Origin: Tannerella sp.
GTDB lineage: Bacteria; Bacteroidota; Bacteroidia; Bacteroidales; Tannerellaceae
Direction of reading: 5' to 3'
Assembly (NCBI GenBank): GCA_031269635.1
Contig: JAISYY010000152.1
Span: forward strand, 1 to 8,025
DNA length: 8,025 nucleotides
In this document: one piece after another, positions 1-6,777 of the stretch
How the letters are laid out: the number at the start of each line of letters is the position of its first letter
Position numbering within the stretch: position 1 is the stretch's first letter
The notes under the pieces: model-generated
Told to the model about the DNA's origin: nothing
Seen by the model: only the letters and a program-made list of their open reading frames with translations
Database searches by the model: none
Translations under genes and position numbers: made by a program

Positions 1-1214
1 TCTTTCCACTTGCGGGTGAAATCGAACCAAGCTTCCGGCGTTTTATAGCCGAAGGTTTCCTTCATTGATGTGAACGTGATGTGATACGTAAATCCCCGTT
101 TTCCTTCCGCGCCGATCTGGTAGAGGTAATTCAGTTTGTCACTTATTTCGGAAAGAACGGTTTCCGGCGGGAGGCATACGGCCAGTCCGACCGTTTCCTT
201 TGCATATTTAACGGTGTCGTTCACCGGCCAGTCCGTACCCCAGCAGGCGATCAATCCGTTGTGGTCGGAAAAGGGGATGGAGCCTTTGATGTTCAGGACG
301 CCGGCGGCGAAGCGTTCGCGCTTCAGCGGTTTGTCGAAAAAGGCCTGCACTTCGCAGTCGCGGTGCCCGGCATAGAGGATGTAACGCACCGTCATCCGCA
401 GGACGGCGCCCTGGTACTGCCAGCCGCTGGAGACGACATCGACGACCGTACGCACCGGGCCGCAGGCGAGTATGGATTCCGTAAGGCTTTGCACGGGCGT
501 TATGTGCGTCGCCTCGGTTCCGTTCCAGCCTTTCAGCGCACCCAGGCCGCAACTTCCGCCGACGAGCAGGACGTCGTCGCCGAAGCCCCGCGCCAGTTGC
601 CCGTCCGTCGGGTAGAACTGCGATTCCTCGATTTCCAGTCCCTTATTGAATTTCCCGTAGATATCGACGGTCTGTTTATGGTCGAAATAGATGCGGTAGG
701 CGATGAGTTCCGATTCGAAGGCGGGGCCGTGATGATGCAGCTGGTTATAAATGTTGCTCGTGCCCGGTATGGTGAGCGAGGAAACCGGGACATGCTTCCC
801 GTCCCTGTCGCTGATGAGCATTTCGGCATAGACGCGCGAAGGATATTCCTTTTGCTTCCCGCCGGAGGAGAGGACGAGGCGGAAGGTTTTCGCCGACTGC
901 GCGGGTATATCGGCGACGAAAACAAGTTCGTCGGGACGGAGGTCGCCGTCGAGGTCGTCCAGTTGCGAGGGAACCTCGCCGCCGCCGTCCGGGCGGGCGG
1001 CTGACGGCACGGCGATCTCCGTCACAACGGCCGAAGCGACATCGAATGCACATTCCATGTCTTTGATTTTCAAAACGACGGGTTCATTCTCCCTGTGTTC
1101 GTCCCATTCGTTTGAGACCGTCACCGTAAAAGTTTTTTCTTCCGCACGGGCGCCCGTAACCGGGCCGCACAGGACGGCGGGGAAAAGTGTTGCATAAAAT
1201 AATATCCGTTTCAT
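1..1214 (-). CDS. Exported DUF4861-family protein, C-terminus cut by window edge
   Basis: The minus-strand frame is open from ATG at 1214-1212 to the window edge: 404 codons plus two bases, no stop or frameshift. Residues 1-24 look like a Sec signal peptide: MKR, then a hydrophobic stretch (ILFYATLFPAVLCG), then an ARA signal-peptidase I site before EEK. A Cys at residue 16 lacks a proper lipobox, so a soluble periplasmic protein is favoured over a lipoprotein. The mature part is rich in beta-type sequence. A stretch near residues 154-188 (SNIYNQLHHHGPAFESEL followed by AYRIYFD and TVDIYGKF) resembles the conserved core of DUF4861, a Bacteroidota family often found with polysaccharide-degrading enzymes; its activity is unknown to me. 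The gene lies 57 bp after the RDD gene and may be read through from it. An AT-rich TAAATTTA at 1227-1234 resembles a -7 box, but I found no -33 element at the right spacing. Family assignment is from recalled motif similarity only. Confidence 0.8.
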   Translation of the reverse strand, partial: MKRILFYATLFPAVLCGPVTGARAEEKTFTVTVSNEWDEHRENEPVVLKIKDMECAFDVASAVVTEIAVPSAARPDGGGEVPSQLDDLDGDLRPDELVFVADIPAQSAKTFRLVLSSGGKQKEYPSRVYAEMLISDRDGKHVPVSSLTIPGTSNIYNQLHHHGPAFESELIAYRIYFDHKQTVDIYGKFNKGLEIEESQFYPTDGQLARGFGDDVLLVGGSCGLGALKGWNGTEATHITPVQSLTESILACGPVRTVVDVVSSGWQYQGAVLRMTVRYILYAGHRDCEVQAFFDKPLKRERFAAGVLNIKGSIPFSDHNGLIACWGTDWPVNDTVKYAKETVGLAVCLPPETVLSEISDKLNYLYQIGAEGKRGFTYHITFTSMKETFGYKTPEAWFDFTRKWK

Positions 1215-1271
1215 AGTTTCATAATTTAAATTTATACTGGTGTTTCAAATTGCCGTAAGTTCAACGCCCGG

Positions 1272-1994
1272 CTATATCTCCTCCATGGCGTAGTATTGAT
1301 AATCGCGGACAAGCGTCCGGAGAAACATCTCATCGTTCATCTCCGGGTAAATACGGAGGAACTCCTTCACCCGGCCGGAAAGCGAGGCGATACGCTGCGG
1401 ATGGTTGGCGTCGCGACGCATCAGCGTCTCGCTGATCGTGTTAACCTGTTCGAGCGAGAGGTTTTCCGCCTGGGGGAAGACGGGGCGGTAATCGCGGCTC
1501 AAATAACTAAACTCATCGAGCGAGACGTGTATGCGGTGATAATTTTTTTCCTTGATGACGATCGTCCCGGCGGCGAGGTCGCCCAGCCGGCGGTTATCCC
1601 TGTTTAAGAGAATCACGATGACGCCCATCCAGCCCCACGTGTCGATCATCAGCAGGAGCCAGCGCATAAAATAGGCGCCAATCGTCGGGGTTGTACCGTC
1701 GCGCATCACTACGCGCATGCCGAAAATCATCTTACCGGGCGAGCGGCCGCGGTTTATGATTTCCCACATAAGGGAATAGAAGACGACGGGCATAAAGAGG
1801 GCGAAAAGTCCTGCCGTATGCCGGGCGCTGTCGTTGAACCCCAAGTCGAAGTAGTCTATCAGGTAAAACAATCCCCTCAGATATACCGCCATGATAAGAT
1901 AATCCAGCATACGCGCAAAGATGCGCTCCCCTATTCCCGCAGGCGTATGCTCTATCTGTACATAGCGATTTGTAATAATTTGCGCTTCGGCCAT
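1272..1994 (-). CDS. RDD family integral membrane protein with a soluble C-terminal extension
   Basis: 240 residues from ATG at 1994-1992 to TAG at 1274-1272. The RDD signature is clear: R28 and D31 in the first membrane helix (ARMLDYLIM), the loop GRSPGKMIFGMRVV at about 83-96 after the second helix, and the closing NRRLGDLAAGTIVI at about 134-147. Hydrophobic segments lie near 27-47, 62-80 and 106-130. RDD proteins are small inner-membrane proteins of largely unknown function; some have been linked to ion transport. Residues 150-240 form a charged, mostly helical tail beyond the usual RDD domain, predicted cytoplasmic. The gene is divergent from the SpoIIM-like/MoxR operon, and RDD genes recur beside MoxR-DUF58 clusters, so a shared role is likely but inferred. 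The start follows a well-formed Bacteroidota-type promoter in the 59-bp gap. Confidence 0.92.
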   Translation of the reverse strand: MAEAQIITNRYVQIEHTPAGIGERIFARMLDYLIMAVYLRGLFYLIDYFDLGFNDSARHTAGLFALFMPVVFYSLMWEIINRGRSPGKMIFGMRVVMRDGTTPTIGAYFMRWLLLMIDTWGWMGVIVILLNRDNRRLGDLAAGTIVIKEKNYHRIHVSLDEFSYLSRDYRPVFPQAENLSLEQVNTISETLMRRDANHPQRIASLSGRVKEFLRIYPEMNDEMFLRTLVRDYQYYAMEEI

Positions 1995-2001
1995 GATTTT
2001 A

Positions 2002-2033
2002 TTTGAATTTTACCTGCAAATATATTATTTTTG
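2002..2033 (+). promoter_or_regulatory. Bacteroidota-type promoter for the SpoIIM-like/MoxR operon
   Basis: TTTG (2002-2005), a 20-bp spacer and TATTTTTG (2026-2033) match the Bacteroidota consensus TTTG-N19-21-TAnnTTTG. Transcription would begin roughly at 2037-2041, some 13-17 bases before the ATG at 2054. It interleaves with the opposing RDD promoter: the two -7 boxes are one base apart. The match also argues against the upstream TTG at 2003 as the start codon, since that TTG is part of the -33 element. Confidence 0.75.
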
Positions 2034-2049
2034 CAAACACTTTTACAAA
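2017..2049 (-). promoter_or_regulatory. Bacteroidota-type promoter for the RDD gene
   Basis: Read on the minus strand, TTTG (2049-2046), a 21-bp spacer and TATATTTG (2024-2017) match the Bacteroidota sigma-factor consensus TTTG-N19-21-TAnnTTTG. The -7 box lies 22 bp before the RDD ATG, leaving a short AT-rich leader. No experimental start site is known from the sequence alone. Confidence 0.72.
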
Positions 2050-2053
2050 AAAG

Positions 2054-3025
2054 ATGAAAGAAGTTTCTTTTATACGCCAAAATATCGAGAAATGGAAGTC
2101 GCTGGAAAAGGTAATTGACAACGCTGCCATTCACAATCCGGGTGAACTTGCCGATGCTTATACGGAAATCACCGCGGACTTGTCGTTTTCGCGTGCGCAC
2201 TACCCGGCGTCGCGCATCACGCTTTACCTGAACAGCCTCGCTGCGGCGCTCCATAACCAGCTCTACAAAAACAAAAGGGAAAACTATTCGCGCATCGTCA
2301 CGTTCTGGACGCGCGAAATACCGGAAGTCATGCGTCATTCGCAGAAAGAACTGCTTTATTCCTTCCTGGTCTTCGCGCTAAGCGTGCTTGTCGGGGTCGT
2401 ATCGGCCCTGAACGACGATACGTTCGTCCGCCTCATCCTCGGGAACGGGTATGTCGATATGACCCTGGAAAATATCAGGAACGGCGAACCGGTGGCCGTA
2501 TATGGCAACTCAAGCAAATTCCCGATGTTCGTGGGAATCACATTCAACAACATCGGCGTTTCGTTCCGCACGTTCGCCCTGGGCATACTTACAGGCTTTG
2601 GAACGGGGGCCATCCTGTTTTACAACGGGGTGATGATCGGTGCGTTCCAGACGTTTTTTTTCCAGCACGGCGCAGGCTGGGAATCGGCTCTTGCCATCTG
2701 GCTGCACGGCACGTTCGAGATTTCGGCTATTATCATCGCGGGGGCGGCGGGCTTTGCTTTGGGTAACGGCTGGCTCTTCCCGGGTACATATTCGCGCGGG
2801 TACGCCTTCAGGCAGGGCGCCAAACGCGGGCTTAAAATAATCACCGGGTTAATACCGGTATTCATCATGGCCGGGTTTATCGAAAGCTACCTGACGCGCC
2901 ATACCGAATACCCGGCGTCCGTACGCCTGACGGTCATCCTCCTTTCGTTTTTATGCATTATTTATTATTATATCATTTTACCCCATACAAGACATCATGG
3001 AAAAATATCGGAAACCAAAGATTGA
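2054..3025 (+). CDS. SpoIIM-like (stage II sporulation protein M family) membrane protein
   Basis: 323 residues from ATG at 2054 to TGA at 3023-3025. An in-frame TTG at 2003 would add 17 residues but sits inside the promoter, so ATG is chosen. The N-terminal ~95 residues are a charged helical cytoplasmic region. Hydrophobic helices follow at about 100-118, 157-180, 182-202, 209-237, 260-277 and 291-309. Family hallmarks are FNNIGVSFRTFALGILTGFGTG (about 164-185, split by one helix), NGVMIGAF (191-198) and HGTFEISAIIIAGAAG (218-233, with H218 and E222). In Bacillus, SpoIIM belongs to the peptidoglycan-hydrolysing DMP engulfment complex with SpoIID and SpoIIP; neither is visible here and Bacteroidota do not sporulate, so that role should not be transferred. 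First gene of the operon, overlapping the next by 29 bp. An 8-T run at 2654-2661 encodes FFF and keeps the frame. Confidence 0.93.
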   Translation: MKEVSFIRQNIEKWKSLEKVIDNAAIHNPGELADAYTEITADLSFSRAHYPASRITLYLNSLAAALHNQLYKNKRENYSRIVTFWTREIPEVMRHSQKELLYSFLVFALSVLVGVVSALNDDTFVRLILGNGYVDMTLENIRNGEPVAVYGNSSKFPMFVGITFNNIGVSFRTFALGILTGFGTGAILFYNGVMIGAFQTFFFQHGAGWESALAIWLHGTFEISAIIIAGAAGFALGNGWLFPGTYSRGYAFRQGAKRGLKIITGLIPVFIMAGFIESYLTRHTEYPASVRLTVILLSFLCIIYYYIILPHTRHHGKISETKD

Positions 3026-3938
3026 ATTTTATCGCCGGCGCACTTTCTCCGAAAAGATGAACGCAACGTTCGATTTCATACGCGAGAACTGGAAACCTCT
3101 GTTGAAGTACACGTTCTACCTGATCATGCCGGTCTGTTTAGTACAGACGTTCGCTATGAACTCCTTCATAAGCGGATATATTGAACTCCTGTCGTCCGCA
3201 GGCGGCGGGGGAACGCTCTTTTCCGCAAACAGTACGCTGGTTCATTACGGCGTGCTGATGCTTTGCTCGCTGGTCGGCTCGGCGATTATCGCCGGGATGG
3301 TTTATGCGCTGATGCAGACTTACGCCACACGTGCGGACGGGCTTGCGCATATCACGCTGGACGATTTTAAGGAAAACCTCGTCCGGAACATCTGGAAGAT
3401 CCTGTTCATCTCGCTGTTCCTGATTTTTATCTTGTCGGCCATTATCCTCGCAGCTACCTTTTTAGCCGTCGTCGTATCTACCATCTCCCTGTTCATAACC
3501 ATCCCGCTGATCTTCCTGTGCCTGCTGCTGCTCCTACCGCTTATGATGATTGTTCCTGTGTTTATTTTTGAACGGGACATACGGTTTTCGGATGCGGTAA
3601 AGAAAGCCTGGCGACTGGGGATGAGCGCCCTCGGGGGGATGCTTGCGCTTATTTTTGTCCTGGGCGTCATTTCGTCCGTAATACAGACGGTGACCATGTT
3701 GCCGTGGTACATCACAATCGTTTTCGGCAACCTGTTTTCGCTTTCGGCCGAATCGCCCGTGACCCAGTCCGTCGTCTTCAAATTCGCCGTGTATATTTTG
3801 GGACTGATACAGACCTACGGCATGTACGTGTCTTCGACGATCGGCACCATCGGCCTTGCGTTCCATTATTTCCACGTGCGCGAAAAAGTCGAAGGCGTAT
3901 CCATAGATTCCAATATTTCAAACTTCAGCAATTTATAG
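2997..3938 (+). CDS. Uncharacterised polytopic membrane protein of the MoxR cluster
   Basis: 313 residues from ATG at 2997 to TAG at 3936-3938. The start lies inside the end of the SpoIIM-like gene; an in-frame ATG at 3057 (Met21) is an alternative that would abolish the overlap. The N-terminus is very basic (YRKPK, FYRRR). Hydrophobic segments lie near 36-57, 83-107, 134-162, 164-192, 211-232 and 264-289, giving about six transmembrane helices. An amphipathic stretch after the fourth helix, FERDIRFSDAVKKAWRLG (191-208), resembles the E-x(n)-A-x-x-x-S/A-W pattern of polytopic proteins annotated as glycerophosphodiester phosphodiesterase membrane-domain or YciC-like. That resemblance is weak and gives no activity; no catalytic motif is visible. 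Its place between SpoIIM-like and DUF4129 genes suggests a structural part of the same membrane assembly. Confidence 0.88.
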   Translation: MEKYRKPKIEFYRRRTFSEKMNATFDFIRENWKPLLKYTFYLIMPVCLVQTFAMNSFISGYIELLSSAGGGGTLFSANSTLVHYGVLMLCSLVGSAIIAGMVYALMQTYATRADGLAHITLDDFKENLVRNIWKILFISLFLIFILSAIILAATFLAVVVSTISLFITIPLIFLCLLLLLPLMMIVPVFIFERDIRFSDAVKKAWRLGMSALGGMLALIFVLGVISSVIQTVTMLPWYITIVFGNLFSLSAESPVTQSVVFKFAVYILGLIQTYGMYVSSTIGTIGLAFHYFHVREKVEGVSIDSNISNFSNL

Positions 3939-3941
3939 GAA

Positions 3942-4577
3942 ATGATTTTCCGGGCGGACACAATCGCATACGATACCGGCAAAATTGCCGGCTACCAGGC
4001 CGACAGCCGTTTTGATTACAATTCGCAGTTGGAAATGACCGGGCTTTCATGGTTCGAGATCGTGTCCAAGTGGTTCAACCGGATGATAAACAGCATTTTC
4101 AGCGGGAGAATCGAGGAAGAATATACGACGCCCGTGATGATTGCTCTTTTCCTGATTGCCCTGGTCTCCGTCCTGGTTTTCCTGTACAGGAAGCGCCCGG
4201 AACTTTTCATGCGCTCCAGAAAGACCGCTACCCTGCCTTACGATACGGAAGAGGAGAATATTCACAAAATAGATTTCGACAGGGAAATATCCGGCGCTTT
4301 GGACAGTGGGGACTACCGCCTCGCCATACGGATGATTTACCTGCATACGCTTCGCATCCTCTCGGACGGCAAACTCATCGACTGGCAAATACACAAGACC
4401 CCGACGGAATATTTTTATGAGATTAAGAACAGTGACGTCAAACGGCCCTTTCGCGAACTGACGACCCATTTCCTGCAGATCAGGTACGGCAATTACGCGG
4501 CGTCGCCGGAACTGTTTGAGACCGTAAGCCGCATCCGGGAAAACATAAAGGAACTGATTGGAGGAGGGGACGGATGA
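3942..4577 (+). CDS. DUF4129-type membrane protein, single transmembrane helix
   Basis: 211 residues from ATG at 3942, three bases after the previous stop, to TGA at 4575-4577. No signal peptide is seen. Residues 1-64 are polar, one strong helix spans about 65-82 (VMIALFLIALVSVLVFLY), and it is followed by RKRPELFMRSRK. By the positive-inside rule the C-terminal ~128 residues are cytoplasmic and the N-terminus is outside. The C-terminal part matches DUF4129: GDYRLAIRMIYLHTLRILSD (123-142), then WQIHKTPTEYFYEI (148-161) and FLQIRYGNY (177-185). DUF4129 is commonly found at the end of transglutaminase-like proteins and in MoxR-DUF58 operons; its biochemical role is unknown. It overlaps the next gene by ATGA, indicating translational coupling. 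Confidence 0.88.
   Translation: MIFRADTIAYDTGKIAGYQADSRFDYNSQLEMTGLSWFEIVSKWFNRMINSIFSGRIEEEYTTPVMIALFLIALVSVLVFLYRKRPELFMRSRKTATLPYDTEEENIHKIDFDREISGALDSGDYRLAIRMIYLHTLRILSDGKLIDWQIHKTPTEYFYEIKNSDVKRPFRELTTHFLQIRYGNYAASPELFETVSRIRENIKELIGGGDG
4561..4569 (+). promoter_or_regulatory. Shine-Dalgarno-like purine run before the DUF4350 gene
   Basis: GAGGAGGGG sits four bases before the ATG at 4574. It also encodes glycines near the end of the DUF4129 protein (GGGDG). Such a strong match is uncommon in Bacteroidota, where initiation usually relies on AT-rich leaders. It could serve reinitiation at the ATGA overlap, or be only a by-product of the glycine codons. Confidence 0.45.
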
Positions 4578-5785
4578 GAGGTAGCAGGATTTACATGCTG
4601 TTCCTGGGCGTATTCCTCGTGCTTGTGTTCCTGCTCGAATACATGTCGCCGCACAAGTTCGTATGGCGGCCTACCTACGACGGGAAAGACCGGGAACCTT
4701 TCGGCAGCTATGTGTTCGACGATGTCGTATCGTCGTCCATTGACGGTTATACGGTCTCGGACAAGACGTTTTACCGCATCGTGCACGAAGATTCCACCTC
4801 CTCGCCCCGCGCTTTCCTGATTACCGAAAACGCATTTTCATTCCATGATACGGACATCGAATATCTGTATAAGTTACTCCATGCGGGAAACCAGGTGATG
4901 ATCTGCACGGAATATATCTCATCCAACCTCGAAGATACGCTTCATTTTGAAACCGGATACGACGCTTTCCTGCCGCCGATAAACCGCTATATCAGCGAAA
5001 ACAAAAGGAGGGACAGTATCTTTTTCGGCAGGGATACCCTCAATCCCGAATGTATCTATGAGGTATATCCCCAGATGCATCCCGTTCATATCATTGCCGG
5101 GAAGCATGATTACAGGACGGAAACGCTTGTGTGGAACGGGAAGAACGAACCGCTTGCAGTAAGGATCTTTATCGGGAAAGGGGAGTTATTCCTCGTCTCT
5201 ACGCCGCTGATGTTTACCAATTACGGCATTCTCGACGGGAATAATGCCTCCTACGCTTTCCGCCTCCTGTCCTGCATGAAAGACAAACCGCTCGTGAGGA
5301 TCGAAGCCTACGGTGACCACAGTGGCAAGGCAGGGACGCCGCTCCGTTACGTACTGTCGGAACCGCCCCTGAGATGGGCCGTCTATTCGATATTAACGTT
5401 GCTGGCGTTATTCATGGTGTTCACGGCAAGGCGGCGCCAGCGTATCATCCCCGTAGTCAAGACGCCTCCCAACCGCACGCTGGGCTTTATGCAACTCATA
5501 AGCAACCTGTATTACCGGAAACATGACAACGGGGAGATGCTGAAGATGAAACACCTTTATTTCTGCGACGAAGTGAAGCGCCTGACAGGCGTGGACCTCC
5601 GGGAACACGTGCCTGGCGAAAACGCCTTTATGCGCCTGTCGGAAAAGAGCGGGATGGAGATGGCGTTTATCCGTACACTTATCAGGAATATAAACATGGC
5701 GATGTATCGCCATGAGGCATCCGACTTACAACTGAAACATTATATTGACGGTATGAATGATATTTTACATGCATTGAAATCTTAA
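4574..5785 (+). CDS. DUF4350 domain membrane protein
   Basis: 403 residues from ATG at 4574 (overlapping the previous TGA) to TAA at 5783-5785. Helix 1 is at about 5-23, acting as an uncleaved anchor. Residues 40-260 form an extracytoplasmic domain with DUF4350 features: an FLITENAFSF strand-turn (81-90), a helix and strand at EYLYKLLHAGNQVMICTEY (96-114), and the late motif GKGELFLVSTPLMFTNYGIL (201-220), which resembles a degenerate glutamine-amidotransferase-like fold. No catalytic triad is evident, so it is more likely a binding than an enzymatic domain (inference). LSEPPLRWA precedes helix 2 at about 268-284, then ARRRQR marks entry to the cytoplasm. The 118-residue cytoplasmic tail is helical. 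DUF4350 genes typically sit beside MoxR and DUF4129 genes, as here, 10 bp ahead of MoxR. Confidence 0.87.
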   Translation: MRGSRIYMLFLGVFLVLVFLLEYMSPHKFVWRPTYDGKDREPFGSYVFDDVVSSSIDGYTVSDKTFYRIVHEDSTSSPRAFLITENAFSFHDTDIEYLYKLLHAGNQVMICTEYISSNLEDTLHFETGYDAFLPPINRYISENKRRDSIFFGRDTLNPECIYEVYPQMHPVHIIAGKHDYRTETLVWNGKNEPLAVRIFIGKGELFLVSTPLMFTNYGILDGNNASYAFRLLSCMKDKPLVRIEAYGDHSGKAGTPLRYVLSEPPLRWAVYSILTLLALFMVFTARRRQRIIPVVKTPPNRTLGFMQLISNLYYRKHDNGEMLKMKHLYFCDEVKRLTGVDLREHVPGENAFMRLSEKSGMEMAFIRTLIRNINMAMYRHEASDLQLKHYIDGMNDILHALKS

Positions 5786-5818
5786 ATGAAACAATATGGA
5801 AGAAAAAAATGAAACAAT
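5784..5818 (+). repeat. Short direct repeat around the MoxR start
   Basis: AAATGAAACAAT occurs at 5784-5795 and again at 5807-5818. Each copy is followed by, or runs into, an ATGGA: the annotated ATG at 5796 and an in-frame ATG at 5817 (Met8). The first copy also contains an out-of-frame ATG at 5786 that would read eight codons, MKQYGRKK, to a TGA at 5810-5812. Confidence 0.5.
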
Positions 5819-6767
5819 GGATTTGACACCTTTTACGGAAAAGGTAAACCGGCTGAAAAGTGCAATCGGCAGCGTCGTTGTCGGCCAGGAACGGGCGATC
5901 GACCTGATACTTGCGGCCATCCTCGCACGCGGGCATGTCCTGCTGGAAGGCGTTCCGGGAGTAGCCAAGACGCTTCTTGCCAAAATGATCGCCCGCCTTA
6001 TCAACGCAGACTTCTCGCGCATCCAGTTCACCCCCGACCTGATGCCGTCCGACGTGCTCGGAACGTCTGTTTTCAACATGAAAACAAGTGAATTTGGTTT
6101 TCACGCCGGTCCCGTCTTTGCCGACATCGTGCTGGTCGACGAAGTGAACCGCGCCCCGGCCAAAACGCAGTCCGCCCTGTTTGAAGTCATGGAAGAACGG
6201 CAGGCTACGATTGACGGCATACTCCACCCGATGAGTCCGCTATATACGATCCTGGCTACCCAAAACCCCATAGAGCAGGAAGGTACATACAAACTCCCGG
6301 AAGCGCAATTAGACCGGTTTATGATGAAGATAACCATCCCTTATCCTTCGTTCGACGAGGAAATAGCGATTCTGGAACGCCATAACCGGAACGCCCGCCT
6401 GGCAAAGTTGGAGGAAGTCGAAGCGGTTATCTCGCGCGAAGAATTGCTGCAGATGTTTGAGTACGTCGAACGGGTGTTTATCGAGAACTCCCTGCTGCGC
6501 TACATCGCCTCCGTCGTACAGCAGACCCGGAACAGCAAGGCGGTTTACCTCGGCGCTTCGCCGCGTGCATCGGTCGCCATGCTGCAATCCTCCAAAGCAA
6601 TGGCGCTGCTGCAGGGACGCGAATTTGTGACGCCGGAAGATATAAAAACGGTTGCGCCTTTCGTCCTGCAACACCGGCTGATACTTACGGCCGAAGCCGA
6701 AATGGAAGGGCATACGCCGCTCAAAGCCGTGCAACGGCTGATCGAGAAAGTTGAAGTACCGAAATGA
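5796..6767 (+). CDS. MoxR-family AAA+ ATPase
   Basis: 323 residues, a normal length for MoxR proteins, ending at TGA 6765-6767. All nucleotide-binding motifs are intact: Walker A GVPGVAKT (52-59, K58), Walker B IVLVDEVNRAP (111-121, D115 and E116), sensor 1 ATQNP (154-158), an arginine-finger region LPEAQLDRFMMK (167-178, R174) and sensor 2 GASPRA (253-258, R257). The C-terminal lid ends in KTVAPFVLQHRL (284-295). MoxR ATPases are cytoplasmic hexameric, chaperone-like remodellers that act with VWA-domain partners, here probably the adjacent DUF58 protein. The client is unknown; the co-transcribed membrane proteins are the obvious candidates. ATG 5796 is chosen because it follows the previous stop by 10 bp; Met8 at 5817 is a reasonable alternative and would not touch any motif. 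Confidence 0.96.
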   Translation: MEEKNETMDLTPFTEKVNRLKSAIGSVVVGQERAIDLILAAILARGHVLLEGVPGVAKTLLAKMIARLINADFSRIQFTPDLMPSDVLGTSVFNMKTSEFGFHAGPVFADIVLVDEVNRAPAKTQSALFEVMEERQATIDGILHPMSPLYTILATQNPIEQEGTYKLPEAQLDRFMMKITIPYPSFDEEIAILERHNRNARLAKLEEVEAVISREELLQMFEYVERVFIENSLLRYIASVVQQTRNSKAVYLGASPRASVAMLQSSKAMALLQGREFVTPEDIKTVAPFVLQHRLILTAEAEMEGHTPLKAVQRLIEKVEVPK

Positions 6768-6777
6768 GTGTGTGTCC

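Noticed and set aside
81..1004. A 307-codon plus-strand open frame opposite the DUF4861 gene.
   Set aside because: The minus-strand frame has a signal peptide, a recognisable family motif and runs unbroken from 1214 to the edge. The plus-strand translation has no recognisable domain and is explained as a shadow of GC-rich codons.
208..1053. Several shorter minus-strand frames that could suggest a frameshifted or fragmented gene.
   Set aside because: I read the DUF4861 frame codon by codon from 1214 to base 1 and it is continuous; the fragments are in other frames.
1215..1271. A possible promoter or terminator between the RDD and DUF4861 genes.
   Set aside because: TAAATTTA at 1227-1234 resembles a -7 box, but the nearest TTTG is only 11 bp away rather than 19-21, and no stem-loop followed by a T run was seen.
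2654..2661. An 8-T run as a programmed slippage site.
   Set aside because: It encodes FFF in a membrane helix and the gene continues in the same frame with family motifs on both sides.
2054..3025. A genuine sporulation gene.
   Set aside because: No other sporulation gene is present and the promoters indicate Bacteroidota; the family name is historical.
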